From Pedobacter chitinilyticus (lineage in GTDB: Bacteria > Bacteroidota > Bacteroidia > Sphingobacteriales > Sphingobacteriaceae), in NCBI RefSeq assembly GCF_003313385.1, contig NZ_QMHN01000001.1:1593117-1657116 (forward strand): a stretch of 64,000 nucleotides of DNA, written 5' to 3'. Both the position numbers and the translations under genes were made by a program. Below are positions 1 to 10,500 of this stretch, one piece after another; within the stretch, counting starts at the first letter, position 1, and every line of letters begins with the position of its first letter. A model generated the notes under the pieces. The model was not told the origin of the DNA and ran no database searches. It saw only the letters and a program-made list of their open reading frames with translations.

Positions 1-411
1 AGTAGCACTTGTACCTACAATAGGTGGAATGGTAAACTGATCGGTAATGTCTACCCAAGTAGCCGCTCTAATAGATGCTCGGTCATACACCCCGTTAAAA
101 TCTGTGGAGTATTTAAGGCGGGCACAGTCTGTGTTGTTCCCTGCGTATTTCGCTGACCTAAAGCTTAAAACGTTATTCGATTGATAAATTCTCTCTTTGT
201 TATGGAAAGCATAATCCATTCCTGTTTCACCCGAGTAAAAAGAGATGAAATCGGCATTGCCATCAAAATTAAAGACAACAATGTCCCCAGCCTTGACGGT
301 GTTTTTTGCAACCGTAATTTGCAAAGTTGGTTCTTCAACCTGGTATTCTTTGGTACATCCAAAGGTTAAAAAAGCCAAAAATATTCCTAATTTATACTTA
401 GCAGTCTTCAT
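1..411 (-). CDS. DUF5017-type lipoprotein (3' end outside window)
   Basis: Open reading frame running off the left edge; its 137 visible codons have no stop. The N-terminus is a lipoprotein signal with Cys19 in a TFGC lipobox. The next segment (VEEPTLQITVAKNTVKAGD, then FNFDGNADFISFYSGE) resembles the DUF5017 domain found in surface lipoproteins encoded after SusD. The gene begins 12 nt after the SusD stop, so it is probably the third gene of the SusCD operon. It would act at the outer membrane, perhaps as an accessory glycan-binding protein; that role is inference. An in-frame ATG at 423 would add four residues and overlap the SusD stop; 411 was preferred because it gives a standard signal peptide. 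Confidence 0.75.
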   Translation of the reverse strand, partial: MKTAKYKLGIFLAFLTFGCTKEYQVEEPTLQITVAKNTVKAGDIVVFNFDGNADFISFYSGETGMDYAFHNKERIYQSNNVLSFRSAKYAGNNTDCARLKYSTDFNGVYDRASIRAATWVDITDQFTIPPIVGTSAT

Positions 412-423
412 ATCCTTAAACAT

Positions 424-2013
424 TTACCAGCCAACATTTTGTGTAAGTTTTCTATTTACGCCCATTTCATAGGTTGGAATTGGCCAAACGGCATCGCGAG
501 GCATGGCATTTCCGTAATACGACCTTGCGCTCACTAAGTAGGAAGAAGTTCCTGCAGGTACTTGCCCCAAAATAAATTTCATGTTGTTATAGAAATCGCC
601 CCAGCGTACCAAATCATTCTTCCTTAAGGCTTCAAAGCATAGCTCTCTTGCCCGCTCCTCTTTAATTTCTGCCTTAAAGTCATCATATAAAAGACCGTTT
701 AAGTCTACTTGCGCATTTGGTGATTTAACAGGCAAACCTGCGCCTCTGCGTCTTACTTGGTTAATGGCTTCGTTTGCTTCGGTGCTTGGTCCATGTGCTG
801 ATTCGTTAATGGCTTCAGCATACATCAACAACACATCCGAATAGCGCAAAAGCGGAAAGTTTTGTGGTGTACTAGTGGTACTTTTTGGCAACAGCGTTTC
901 GCTTTCCCTTCTAAATTTGCCACAATAGCGTTGGAATGGGGTTCCGCCAGTATAAAAAGTTTTTACGCGAGGAGTACCAGTGTAGTAATAATTGGCAATA
1001 GCCCAGTCTCTTCTTAAATCTGTACTCTCATATATTTCATACAACCAAGCACTTGGTCTAATGGCGCCAATGGAATAACCGATGTTAGTATCATCTGCTG
1101 GATAACTGATCCCATTATTACGGCCAACCGAACCTCCAGTATTCACATAAATACCAGTGCCATTTCCCCAGAAATCAACTTCAAAAATGCTTTCTTTGGT
1201 ATCGAACTTATCGGTAGCCAAATTCACAAAAACCTGTTGATAGGAAGCATTCAAATCATGCTGCCCTGTCTCCATTACCTTTTTTGCCCAAGTAGCAGCT
1301 TCCGCATATTTATCCGCTTCGTTTAAGGGTTGTCCAGCCATATACAAGCAAGTTCTGGCCAACATTCCCCAAGCAGCAGATTTAGTAGCGATGGTTCCTG
1401 CAGAAACTTGTGTAATGGGTTTTAGTAAATCCGCAGCGGCCTGTAAATCGGTTAATACCACGGTATAAACTTCTTTTAAGGATGAGCGGGGAATTTGTAA
1501 ATCTTCGGTCTTAGCAGAACGTGTAGCCTTTAATTGTACAGGCACGCCGCCAAACTTACTCGCCAACATTAAATAATAGTAACCTCTTAAAAACAGGGCC
1601 TGTCCCTTAATGTGGTTTCTTTCCACCTGCGCAATCTGAATGGTTGGGTCGTCTACGCTTTCTAAAAGCAGGTTAGCTCTGTTGATGCCACGGTACACAG
1701 AACGGTAGTAACCTAACACTTTTGAGTCGCTGGCAAAAACGGTATAATCTCCCACGGTAGCCAAATCTGAACTGTAAGATTCGTAACCTTCATCGGTTTC
1801 TAATCCTAACCGACCCAATATGTTACCACCGTATAGGGTTCCATCGGCCAGTATGGCATAGGTCCCCCGCAGTGCGGCATTTAGTTGTTCTTCTGTTTTG
1901 TAATAATCATCAGCTACGATGATGTATTCCTCTGGTTTTACGTCCAATATCTTATTACAAGATAGGCTAAGCATCAATCCGAAAAGTAGGGACAATCTGT
2001 TTATCGCTTTCAT
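424..2013 (-). CDS. SusD/RagB family outer-membrane lipoprotein
   Basis: 529 residues, normal length for the family. Residues 1-19 form a lipoprotein signal (LSLSC, Cys19 lipidated). The mature N-terminus (NKILDVKPEEY), helical repeats with RGYYYLMLASKFGGVPV around residue 145, and a C-terminal segment with LCFEALRKNDLVRWG and WPIPTYEM are typical of SusD. SusD proteins form the lid over a SusC channel and bind glycans at the cell surface. The gene lies 11 nt after the SusC gene on the same strand, so the two are almost certainly cotranscribed. The substrate cannot be read from the sequence. Confidence 0.95.
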   Translation of the reverse strand: MKAINRLSLLFGLMLSLSCNKILDVKPEEYIIVADDYYKTEEQLNAALRGTYAILADGTLYGGNILGRLGLETDEGYESYSSDLATVGDYTVFASDSKVLGYYRSVYRGINRANLLLESVDDPTIQIAQVERNHIKGQALFLRGYYYLMLASKFGGVPVQLKATRSAKTEDLQIPRSSLKEVYTVVLTDLQAAADLLKPITQVSAGTIATKSAAWGMLARTCLYMAGQPLNEADKYAEAATWAKKVMETGQHDLNASYQQVFVNLATDKFDTKESIFEVDFWGNGTGIYVNTGGSVGRNNGISYPADDTNIGYSIGAIRPSAWLYEIYESTDLRRDWAIANYYYTGTPRVKTFYTGGTPFQRYCGKFRRESETLLPKSTTSTPQNFPLLRYSDVLLMYAEAINESAHGPSTEANEAINQVRRRGAGLPVKSPNAQVDLNGLLYDDFKAEIKEERARELCFEALRKNDLVRWGDFYNNMKFILGQVPAGTSSYLVSARSYYGNAMPRDAVWPIPTYEMGVNRKLTQNVGW

Positions 2014-2024
2014 GTTTTATCTTG

Positions 2025-5000
2025 TTAAAAAATTACCTTAAGTCCAAAAGTCGTGATCCTGTTTCGGGCATAGGCCGAATAATCGAAACCAGGTGTAAGG
2101 ATAGAATTACGGGTAGATACTTCCGGGTCCATGCCCGAATAATCTGTCCAAGTGAATAGGTTCTGACCTGACACATACAGTTGTAAAGCCGTTAGTGATT
2201 TAATCATCTTTTTAGGAAAACTATAGCTTAATTGTACCGTTTTCAATCTAAGGAAAGAACCATCTTCAAGGGTACGTGTCGAATAAATGCCCCTTGGTCC
2301 AGCACCATCAATACCATAATAGGTGTTGTTCTGATGATCTGGTGTCCAACGGTTGTTATAGCTTGCAAATTGGTTCAAATTTGGTCTGTTTGCAGGGTTA
2401 CCTTCCAACATTAACCTGTTAGCATTCATAATGTCGTTTCCATAACTCCATTGGAAAAACACACTTAAACTGAAATTTTTGTAGTTGAAATTGTTATTGA
2501 AACCGCCAATGTGTTTTGGTAAGCCTCGACCAATAATCACCATATCTTTCTCATTCACCACCCCATCACCATTTTGATCTACATATTTAATATCACCTGG
2601 CTTTATGGTGCTACGGTCGTTACCATTGGTGGGTACGGTGGCTTTTAGGGTATAACTGCCGTCAGCTCTTTTATCAAAATCTGAATATTGGTAATTACCC
2701 GCCCATACTACCCCGTAAAACGATCCTACAGGCTTACCAACCTGAGCAAAATAAAGGGGCGTTCCATTATAATCTCCTGTAAAAGAAACATTGGTCAGCA
2801 AGCTCGATTCTCCATCTGTTAAGGCCAGTACTTTGTTTCTGTTGAAAGAGATATTAAAATCACTTGTCCACGAAAAGTTCTTGGTTTTGATGTTCACGGT
2901 GTTCAAGGTAAACTCTAACCCTGTGTTTTGTATCTTCCCAATATTCCTAATCACGGTATTGAAACCAGAACTTAGTGGCGCACTAGCATTCAAGAGCAAA
3001 TCGCTGGTTACTTTCTTGTAGGCATCAACGGTAAGGTTAATTCTATTTCTGAATAAAGAAAGTTCGTAACCAATATCTAATTGTGACGTCCTCTCCCATT
3101 TTAAATCGCGGTTACCTAAACTATTGATGACCATTGCATATTTTGGGGTTTCACCATTGAAAGAATAATAATCACCTACATCCAATGACATATAAGGTGC
3201 GAAATCGTTGATGCGGTTGTTACCTGTTACGCCATAGCTGATTCTCAATTTAGAGTCAGACACGAAACGCAGTTTTTTCATAAAGCTTTCTCTTCCCATT
3301 TGCCATGCAAAGGCTGCCGAAGGGAAATAGGCCCATCTGTTTTCTCTGGTAAATTTTGAAGACCCATCGGTCCTGATTGAGGCGGTAAACAAGTATTTAG
3401 ATTTATAGTTATAATTTACACGGCTTAAAAACGAGACTAACGTGTTTACGCCTGCAGACGAAGTTACGGAATTAGGAATACCTAACTGCAAAGCTCTCAA
3501 GCCTAATTCTTCATTAGGAATATTGATCGCCACAAAACCATAATTATCCATATTGGTTCCTTGAGCGGTTGCTCCCAATAGCACATCAAATTGATGGTCT
3601 TTATTGATACGCTTTTTATAAGTCACCGTGTTTTCACTCATCCAATCGTTTAAGGTAATTTCACCAAAAGAACCATTTACGCCCAAAAGGTTGTTAGGGG
3701 TGGCAAATCCACGGTAGGTATTAGAATTGTTAAAACTTTCGTTTCTGGTGATTCGGGTGTTGTAACCACCACGAATGTTCAGTTTCAAGTCCTTCGAAAT
3801 ATCATAGGTAATACCCGCGTTAATGTTCAAAGTGGTTCTTCCTTGCTGACGGATTTCGTTTTTGGTGGATACAATGGGGTTCATCACCAAAACAGTAGCT
3901 GAACTTACATCATCATCAAATAAATCTTCGAAAAGATCAGCTCCTCCCGTATTTAAAGGTCTGTAGCCCCAAACCCTGTACATTAAGTAAGTCGCATAAG
4001 CATTGGCACTTGAGGCTTGACTGGCTACCGTTTGTCCGTAGTTTTTATCGTAGGCGTAATTAATGTTTAAGGATGCTTTTAGTTTGGTATTGATGTTTTG
4101 ATCAATTGCTGCACGCATTTGTTTTCTGTTCAATCCAGAACTAATAATTACTCCATTTTGATCTACAAAATTAGCTGAAAAAGAATATTTGGTTTGTGCA
4201 GTACCACCACGAAGCGACAAGCTGTGGTTATGAGCCAAAGCATTTCTAAAAAGATGGTCCTGCCAATCAATCTGGTCGGCATTTTTATAGTCTTGTAAGG
4301 TGTATCCAGGTTTGGTGAGATACATATCCGTCATGCTTACGGGATCTCTGTCCAATTGATAGCGCACAAAATCATAAGGCGTCATCATCTCCATTCTCTT
4401 GGTAGGTTCATGATAGCCAACAAATGCATTGTAAGAAACTTGTGGTTTACCGATTTTTCCTTTTTTGGTTTCAAGGATGATGACTCCATTTGCGCCTCTA
4501 GTACCGTAAATAGCCGTCGCTGATGCATCTTTTAAAACACTAATCGATTCGATATCGTCAGGATTAATGGAGCTTGCATTAAAATCTTCAATAGGAAAAC
4601 CATCAACTACATAAAGTGGTGCATTACTTTGGGTAATGGAGTTTCCTCCACGGATCACGATATTGATGTCATCGCCAGGCTGTCCTGAATTGGATGAAAC
4701 CTGCACACCTGCAATACGGCCCGCTAATGCTTCTTCAAATGAAGTTACCGGAGCCTTCGTCATTTCTTCAATCTTCACCTGACCTACAGCCCCTGTAATA
4801 TCTTGCTTGTTCACCTGCCCATAGCCAATAATCACCACTTCTTGTAGTGCTTTTGGGTCTTGCTTTAATTTAACAGGCGCATTGCCAAGGTTTTTAACTG
4901 GTATTTCTCGTTGTAGATAACCTACCATCGTCAATACAATAGTTTCGGTATCCCGTGCCCGCAGCGAAAATTTCCCATCTTTATCAGAGGCTACGCCACG

Positions 5001-5162
5001 CTTGGGATCTTCTTTTACCCTTACGTAAACACCTACCAAAGTTTCGCCTTCTTCGTCGGTAATGGTGCCGCTAAATAGCTTTAAGTCCTGTTGCGCGTAG
5101 GCACTGCCAAAACAGCACAACAATAACAACAAAAGCTTCGTAGTTTTAAAAAGGTACTGCAT
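2025..5162 (-). CDS. SusC/RagA family TonB-linked outer-membrane transporter
   Basis: 1045 residues. A signal peptide ends near residue 23 (SAYA-QQ). It is followed by a carboxypeptidase-regulatory-like beta domain (about 30-105), the SusC signature VVIIGYG at 109-115, a plug domain to about 230 with SITQSNAPLYVVDGFPI and NGVIILETKKGK, and a long beta-barrel ending in an aromatic strand (TTFGLKVIF). It imports oligosaccharides across the outer membrane using TonB energy, paired with the SusD encoded downstream. The start is an ATG preceded by 467 bp without a gene, so the promoter of this pair may lie there, although read-through from the upstream FG-GAP gene is also possible. Confidence 0.96.
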   Translation of the reverse strand: MQYLFKTTKLLLLLLCCFGSAYAQQDLKLFSGTITDEEGETLVGVYVRVKEDPKRGVASDKDGKFSLRARDTETIVLTMVGYLQREIPVKNLGNAPVKLKQDPKALQEVVIIGYGQVNKQDITGAVGQVKIEEMTKAPVTSFEEALAGRIAGVQVSSNSGQPGDDINIVIRGGNSITQSNAPLYVVDGFPIEDFNASSINPDDIESISVLKDASATAIYGTRGANGVIILETKKGKIGKPQVSYNAFVGYHEPTKRMEMMTPYDFVRYQLDRDPVSMTDMYLTKPGYTLQDYKNADQIDWQDHLFRNALAHNHSLSLRGGTAQTKYSFSANFVDQNGVIISSGLNRKQMRAAIDQNINTKLKASLNINYAYDKNYGQTVASQASSANAYATYLMYRVWGYRPLNTGGADLFEDLFDDDVSSATVLVMNPIVSTKNEIRQQGRTTLNINAGITYDISKDLKLNIRGGYNTRITRNESFNNSNTYRGFATPNNLLGVNGSFGEITLNDWMSENTVTYKKRINKDHQFDVLLGATAQGTNMDNYGFVAINIPNEELGLRALQLGIPNSVTSSAGVNTLVSFLSRVNYNYKSKYLFTASIRTDGSSKFTRENRWAYFPSAAFAWQMGRESFMKKLRFVSDSKLRISYGVTGNNRINDFAPYMSLDVGDYYSFNGETPKYAMVINSLGNRDLKWERTSQLDIGYELSLFRNRINLTVDAYKKVTSDLLLNASAPLSSGFNTVIRNIGKIQNTGLEFTLNTVNIKTKNFSWTSDFNISFNRNKVLALTDGESSLLTNVSFTGDYNGTPLYFAQVGKPVGSFYGVVWAGNYQYSDFDKRADGSYTLKATVPTNGNDRSTIKPGDIKYVDQNGDGVVNEKDMVIIGRGLPKHIGGFNNNFNYKNFSLSVFFQWSYGNDIMNANRLMLEGNPANRPNLNQFASYNNRWTPDHQNNTYYGIDGAGPRGIYSTRTLEDGSFLRLKTVQLSYSFPKKMIKSLTALQLYVSGQNLFTWTDYSGMDPEVSTRNSILTPGFDYSAYARNRITTFGLKVIF

Positions 5163-5629
5163 TATCGCTTCTATTTAAAATTCATATCTGTCTATTGTCA
5201 ATCCATGCTTCGGGACAAAAAAAGATTGCTCCGAAATGAATTAACTTCATTTGGTTATTAAAATTTACTGGAGAGATCGTTGTGTTTTCGCTTGTTTGCT
5301 TAGTGCAATCGTTGGATGTTCATACCCATTAATTTGTCTTCGGTTTGTTGGTTGTTTATTTAGTTTGTTTAATGAGATTTCAAGGCCCCATTATGCTTGG
5401 TTAAGTATTTGGTTTTTCTACATTATAAAGATAGCAGATAACTTTAAACGAGTAATTGTGATTATTAGCTATTTATTGTAGTATCTTATCATATAATAAT
5501 TATCCTGCTATAAATGCCAAAAACATAAGTATTTGCTTTTACAACAATAAAACAAAAGTTTGCAAAATACAATAGCCTTAAAAAGTATTTAAGGCTATTT
5601 GGTAACATGTTTGATAAAATTAGGGTAAT
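5163..5629. other. Gene-free stretch before susC
   Basis: AT-rich intergenic DNA between the FG-GAP gene and susC. It contains the hairpin at 5571-5599 and presumably the promoter of the susCD genes, but no convincing TAnnTTTG element in the right place was found. Short reading frames here lack family resemblance. Confidence 0.5.
5571..5599 (-). terminator. Terminator-like hairpin after the FG-GAP gene
   Basis: Inverted repeat AATAGCCTTAAA / TTTAAGGCTATT (12-bp stem, 5-nt loop) starting 31 bp after the stop of the gene ending at 5630. The T-run that follows on the minus strand is interrupted (TTGTATTTTG), so termination may be partial, which would allow some read-through into susC. Confidence 0.6.
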
Positions 5630-7597
5630 TTATTTCCAGGAAAGATCTTTTCTATCATAGAACATAAAGGTACCATACTCAGTACCCACTACCAGATTTA
5701 ATGTTTTGCCGTCACCTCCAATATAAGCGGTAGTTGGTGCACACTCATGTGCCCCTAAAAGAATATCATAGCCTTTAAACTTCATCATTTTTGGGAATTC
5801 ATATAAAGGTTCAGAATCTGTACCTGCATTACGCATGAAAAGTACCGCAGCCCCTTCGCCTTTCTTTTTGCGGAAATAGGGTAAACCATTGATAGGATTT
5901 GGAATGGCGGCACTTCTTCCCGTACCAATCAACAGATCTTTTACACCATCACCGTCCCAATCTACAATTTGGGTTTTGGCCCTGCCTACTTGTCCACCCT
6001 TACGACGATGTCCGTTGATAAAAGTTCCATCAGTTAATTTGAGTTTACCCCCATCGCTTACATTATAGGCATCTATTTTATAATAAAGATGAAACTGATT
6101 ATCGGAATCTAAAATCACATAGGCATCTTTTCCTGCCATATTTCCTACACCTGGAATGGAGCGCCAACCTCCATGCACATTCAACCCTTTATAAAAAAGT
6201 GGCTTTTCTACGTCTAGCTTTGGTTGGGCTTTAGTACCAATATTGAGATACACCATAAATTTACCACGACTATCACCCGTAAGGATGTCAGGCAAACCAT
6301 CGCCATTCCAATCGTAAACCACTGGACAAACGTAACCCCATCGGGCTTCATGTGGCCCTTGGATGTCTTCGCGGTAACCTGGTTGCACATGAATAGCTAC
6401 CCCGCCAGCCTTTAAAGCCACAGGATCTTGATAAGCAGGTTTTTGGTTAGTTCCTGTATTTTTAAAAAACAAGATGTTACCTGCCGAATTTCCCGAAACA
6501 ATATCGATTAAGCCATCGCCATCCCAATCGGCCAAGCTAGGCACTACCAGCGAGCCACCGTACAACAAAGGATTTTCTTGTTTTACACTAATCGCCTCTT
6601 CAAAAATCAGATTGCCTTGTTTGTCCTTTTGTTTTGTATTTGGATAATAAACAATTCCTCCTTCTCCAGAAATAAAAACGCCTTCGGTTTTACCTTCTAT
6701 TTTAAAATAAGCAGGAAAGGCGTTTACGGTTGGGCTACGACGCAGGATATACTTTTGATCGACCACATATTTATTCGGAAAAAGCTGTTCCCCATCTATT
6801 TGATAGGCATGGATATTGCCCATGCGAGTACCACAAAGCACATATTGTTCTTTATCATTAAGCTGGAAACTGGTGTAACCACTAATGCCAAAATAGGCTT
6901 GATCCAATTCTGTTAATGGCTTTGCTTCCAATTTGGTAAGATTTTCCAAATCATTAGCTACCGCTCCATAAATGCCCACTTCCGACAAAGGATTAGGCCA
7001 ATACCCTTCTGGGGTATAATAGGCACTATCCACTTTCATCTTTACATTTTCTGTATTTGGCTTTGGAACAGTAAACAAAAATAAGTACTTGCCCTGCAAG
7101 GTTCTCACCACACCAAAGGTTGACATGCCCCAAGGCAAACCATTAATGGTAATATTTCCTACCCCTTCAAAACTATTGTTTTTAGGGTTGAAGTTGGCCT
7201 TTTTCAGCAGTTTGCCACCAAAACGCCAGAAACCAAAAATTTCTTGATTAGGATTTTGGAGGATGATTGCCTTATTCTCACCAGTATCTTCAAAAGGCAA
7301 AGTCAGCTTAATCCCTTGAGAAAAAATAGGCTCTCCTTTTTCAGTCAATTTTTTAAAATGGTATAGGTAGGTACCTGGTGCCCTGATATCCGATTGTACA
7401 AATAAATCTGGATAGTCATCATCGTTCACCTTGGCCGTTCCCATTACTATTCCAGTTAAAGAAGGCGCTGCGAAATTACCGATACCATTGGCAGCACCAT
7501 TTTTGATGGGCTGCCCGCTTACCAAGAAATCGCTTTGCGCCAATGCACCAAGGCTATTTAAACTTAAAGCTAGAAAGAAGATATGACGTTTTAACAT
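5630..7597 (-). CDS. FG-GAP/VCBS repeat exported protein
   Basis: 655 residues with a signal peptide ending near residue 20 (GALA-Q). Several calcium-binding-like FG-GAP/VCBS repeats are visible: DWDGDGLIDIVSGNSAGN, DWNGDGLPDILTGDSRGK, DWDGDGVKDLLIGTG, with a weaker N-terminal one (DDDYPDLFVQSD). Such proteins fold as beta-propellers. In Bacteroidetes they often lie in polysaccharide-utilisation loci with a binding or lyase-like role, but no catalytic motif is recognised here. Its ATG overlaps the stop codon of the preceding BNR gene by one base (TAATG), which suggests translational coupling. The two products probably act on the same extracellular substrate. Confidence 0.85.
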   Translation of the reverse strand: MLKRHIFFLALSLNSLGALAQSDFLVSGQPIKNGAANGIGNFAAPSLTGIVMGTAKVNDDDYPDLFVQSDIRAPGTYLYHFKKLTEKGEPIFSQGIKLTLPFEDTGENKAIILQNPNQEIFGFWRFGGKLLKKANFNPKNNSFEGVGNITINGLPWGMSTFGVVRTLQGKYLFLFTVPKPNTENVKMKVDSAYYTPEGYWPNPLSEVGIYGAVANDLENLTKLEAKPLTELDQAYFGISGYTSFQLNDKEQYVLCGTRMGNIHAYQIDGEQLFPNKYVVDQKYILRRSPTVNAFPAYFKIEGKTEGVFISGEGGIVYYPNTKQKDKQGNLIFEEAISVKQENPLLYGGSLVVPSLADWDGDGLIDIVSGNSAGNILFFKNTGTNQKPAYQDPVALKAGGVAIHVQPGYREDIQGPHEARWGYVCPVVYDWNGDGLPDILTGDSRGKFMVYLNIGTKAQPKLDVEKPLFYKGLNVHGGWRSIPGVGNMAGKDAYVILDSDNQFHLYYKIDAYNVSDGGKLKLTDGTFINGHRRKGGQVGRAKTQIVDWDGDGVKDLLIGTGRSAAIPNPINGLPYFRKKKGEGAAVLFMRNAGTDSEPLYEFPKMMKFKGYDILLGAHECAPTTAYIGGDGKTLNLVVGTEYGTFMFYDRKDLSWK

Positions 7598-10500
7598 TAC
7601 TGCTTGATAAACTTATTACTAATGACTGGCTGCCCTTCTACCCATAAACTTGCCAAATATACGCCCTTGTTTAAAAATGCAGGCAAGGTTAAACGTTCTT
7701 CGCCACCAGCCAACTTAATCTTTTGACTCAATATTTTCCTGCCCACCATATCATGGATTTCGATGGTTGCATTTCCATTGAGGGACGAGGTAAAAATATT
7801 GACCACGTCCTGTTGAGCAGGAGCATTAACTTGGAAATGATGCTCGCTCATTTTAACCGACACTGCTATTGGTGTCGAAAGCTTGCTATCCCCATTAAAA
7901 TCAACCTGCTTTAACTGGTAATAATTTAAACCCAAAGCGGGGTTATTGTCGGCATAACGGTATTCACTTTTTTGAGTGGTTGTTCCTTTACCTTCCAGTT
8001 GGTCCAAAGCCACAAATGGTGCTCCATTTGTACTGCGCAGAATTTCAAAACGGGCATTGTCTTTTTCTGCCGAAGTGGTCCATTGTAGTTGCACTATATT
8101 TTTATTGGCTTTACCAGAGAATTTCAAATCATGAACTGGCATTACCTGGTCATCATCAGCAATAGTGCCTGTAAAGGTAAGCACGGTCCTACCTGTAGTA
8201 CTACTTTCACCTTTACCAAAACCAAAACCTCTTTCCGAATCGGCACTTCCCACATCGGCACCCCAAGCGTAAATCCTAAAATAAACATTCGTGGTACCAC
8301 TTAGATTTTTAAGAGCAGCAAGGTGCTTCAAACTAATTTCATACTGATCTTCTCCTTGTGTATCAGTCAAACCAATACTATTGTTACCCGTATAAATTTC
8401 CGTGTAGGTGATATTATCCAAACTGAAATACCATTTATAGTTTTTTACCGATTTAGCATTGGAAGTTCTCAACCTGGTCTTAATGCTACTTAAACTGATT
8501 TGCTTAGTAGTATTTAAGTTAAGTACCGCTTGAAAATAAGCACCCGTACTTTGCGCAGTGGCAAAATTAGCACCCGCAGCAAAGGTTGCTACATAAGATA
8601 GCGTGGAGTTATTGACATAAGTAGCACCTGCACCTCTACTCAATGTTGCTTGTTGTACATCTGGATGGATGATATTGGCATTAATGGCCGAGTTTTTCGC
8701 AGCCAAATCATAATTCCAATTAGCCAAATCAACACCGTTATAAATCGCACTGCCACCTACAGATAAGCTAGGTGTGGTATCTCCCGTACCATACCTTCCA
8801 ATGCCAAATCCACCTGCATTGGTTAATGCCCCCCAACCGTAAACTCTAAAAGTCACCGTTTTGGTATCATCTAAGTTCTGAAGTTCTGCAATGGCTGATA
8901 AATCGACTGTAGGCTGCAAATCCCCTTCGGTATCGCCAACAAGCACATTGGTACTTTGCGTGATTTCCTTAAAATTTGTTCCATCTAAACTGTAGTACCA
9001 ACTTGCCATCGTTGGACCGCTACCATTTTTACGCAATTTGACATTTAGCGTAGCCAATGAAACCACTACATCTATTTTTGGCTTTACCGTAAAAGTATAA
9101 TAGTCATTATTGGCAATAGCAGTAGCTTTTGAGTTGGCCGAAGAGCCTGCTACGCCATAAGCACTTACGGTAGAATAATACCCTCTGGCTAAACTTAAGG
9201 CAGTTAGTCCAGCACCTCTGGATAAGGTTGAGGGATGTAAATAACTATTATTGGTAGTAGCATTTAAACTTCCCGCAACTACTCCCGATACGGCACTGAA
9301 CTGCCAAGCCAATAAACTAGGCGGTACTGGTGGAATAGCTTTCACCTCTCCACCTACTATTAAACTAGGAGTGTTGTCTCCCGTAGGATATCGTCCTATG
9401 GCAAAACCGCCGCTTGACGTGGTTGCACCCCAAAAATAGATACGGAAAGTAGCCTTTTGTGGCGCCGCTAAATTTTGCAAGGGAACCAATCCCCCAACAT
9501 GAATGGTAGATTGTACCACCCCTTCACTATTACTATCGGAAAAAGGAATATTATAATCGCTTATTTCGGTAAAGTTAGTTCCATCGGTACTATAAGCCCA
9601 TTTATAATAAATTGCACCTGCCGAATTTCTGCGCAATTTAGCATCAATACTATGAATAGAAGCCATATACCCTGATTTGGAAGCTACCTCAAATTGCAAG
9701 TATTGGTTATTAGTGATGGCACTGGCCAAAGAACTAGCGGGCGAAGGTGCTGTGGAATTAAAAGAACGCAGCAAACCTGCGGTATTGGCCAAACCAGCCC
9801 CGCGACTCAAAGTAGAAACACCTAAATTGGCATGATTAAAAGTTGAGGCACTGGTGGCTTGGCTTCCAGCAGCATCGGGGTTACTGAACTTCCACGACAA
9901 AATAGGGGTTGATTGGGTTTGAGGTAACAAATCAGCAGGAGAATCGGTCAACTGCTTTGTTCTGAAGTTGGTAATGCGATGAAAAGTAATGAGGTTGGCA
10001 TTATGGTAGCGCTCTCCATACCAAGCCGTGCGACTAACCGCCACAATATCATTTCCCTGAAATTGCCAATCCGCATATTGAAAACCAAACACATCCCAAG
10101 TTTTTACGGGATAGCCCTCATTCCATTTAATGATGTCGTATTTGTGGTCCCAGGTCACTAAATCAGAAGAAGAATAAAGTGCTAGAACATTTCGTTGATG
10201 CGATGGCAGATTATAGGTTTCCCAAGTATCAGTAAATACACTGATTTTGCTTACAATGGTCCAATATTTACCTGAAGTTGCATCATAACGAATGGTGAAT
10301 TTAGATTCCGACCCTGGGAAATGAGCATACTCTGCAGCAGTATTTCCAAATGAAACCGTACTACCATCAGCACTTACCGAAATCTTGGCTGCCACCTCAT
10401 AACGTTGTAAACCTGTAGCTCCTCCAGTAGTAATGGACATGCCACCTCCTACCGCTTGCCAAGTTTCCAAACGCATAAAATCTACCACATTACCACTTGG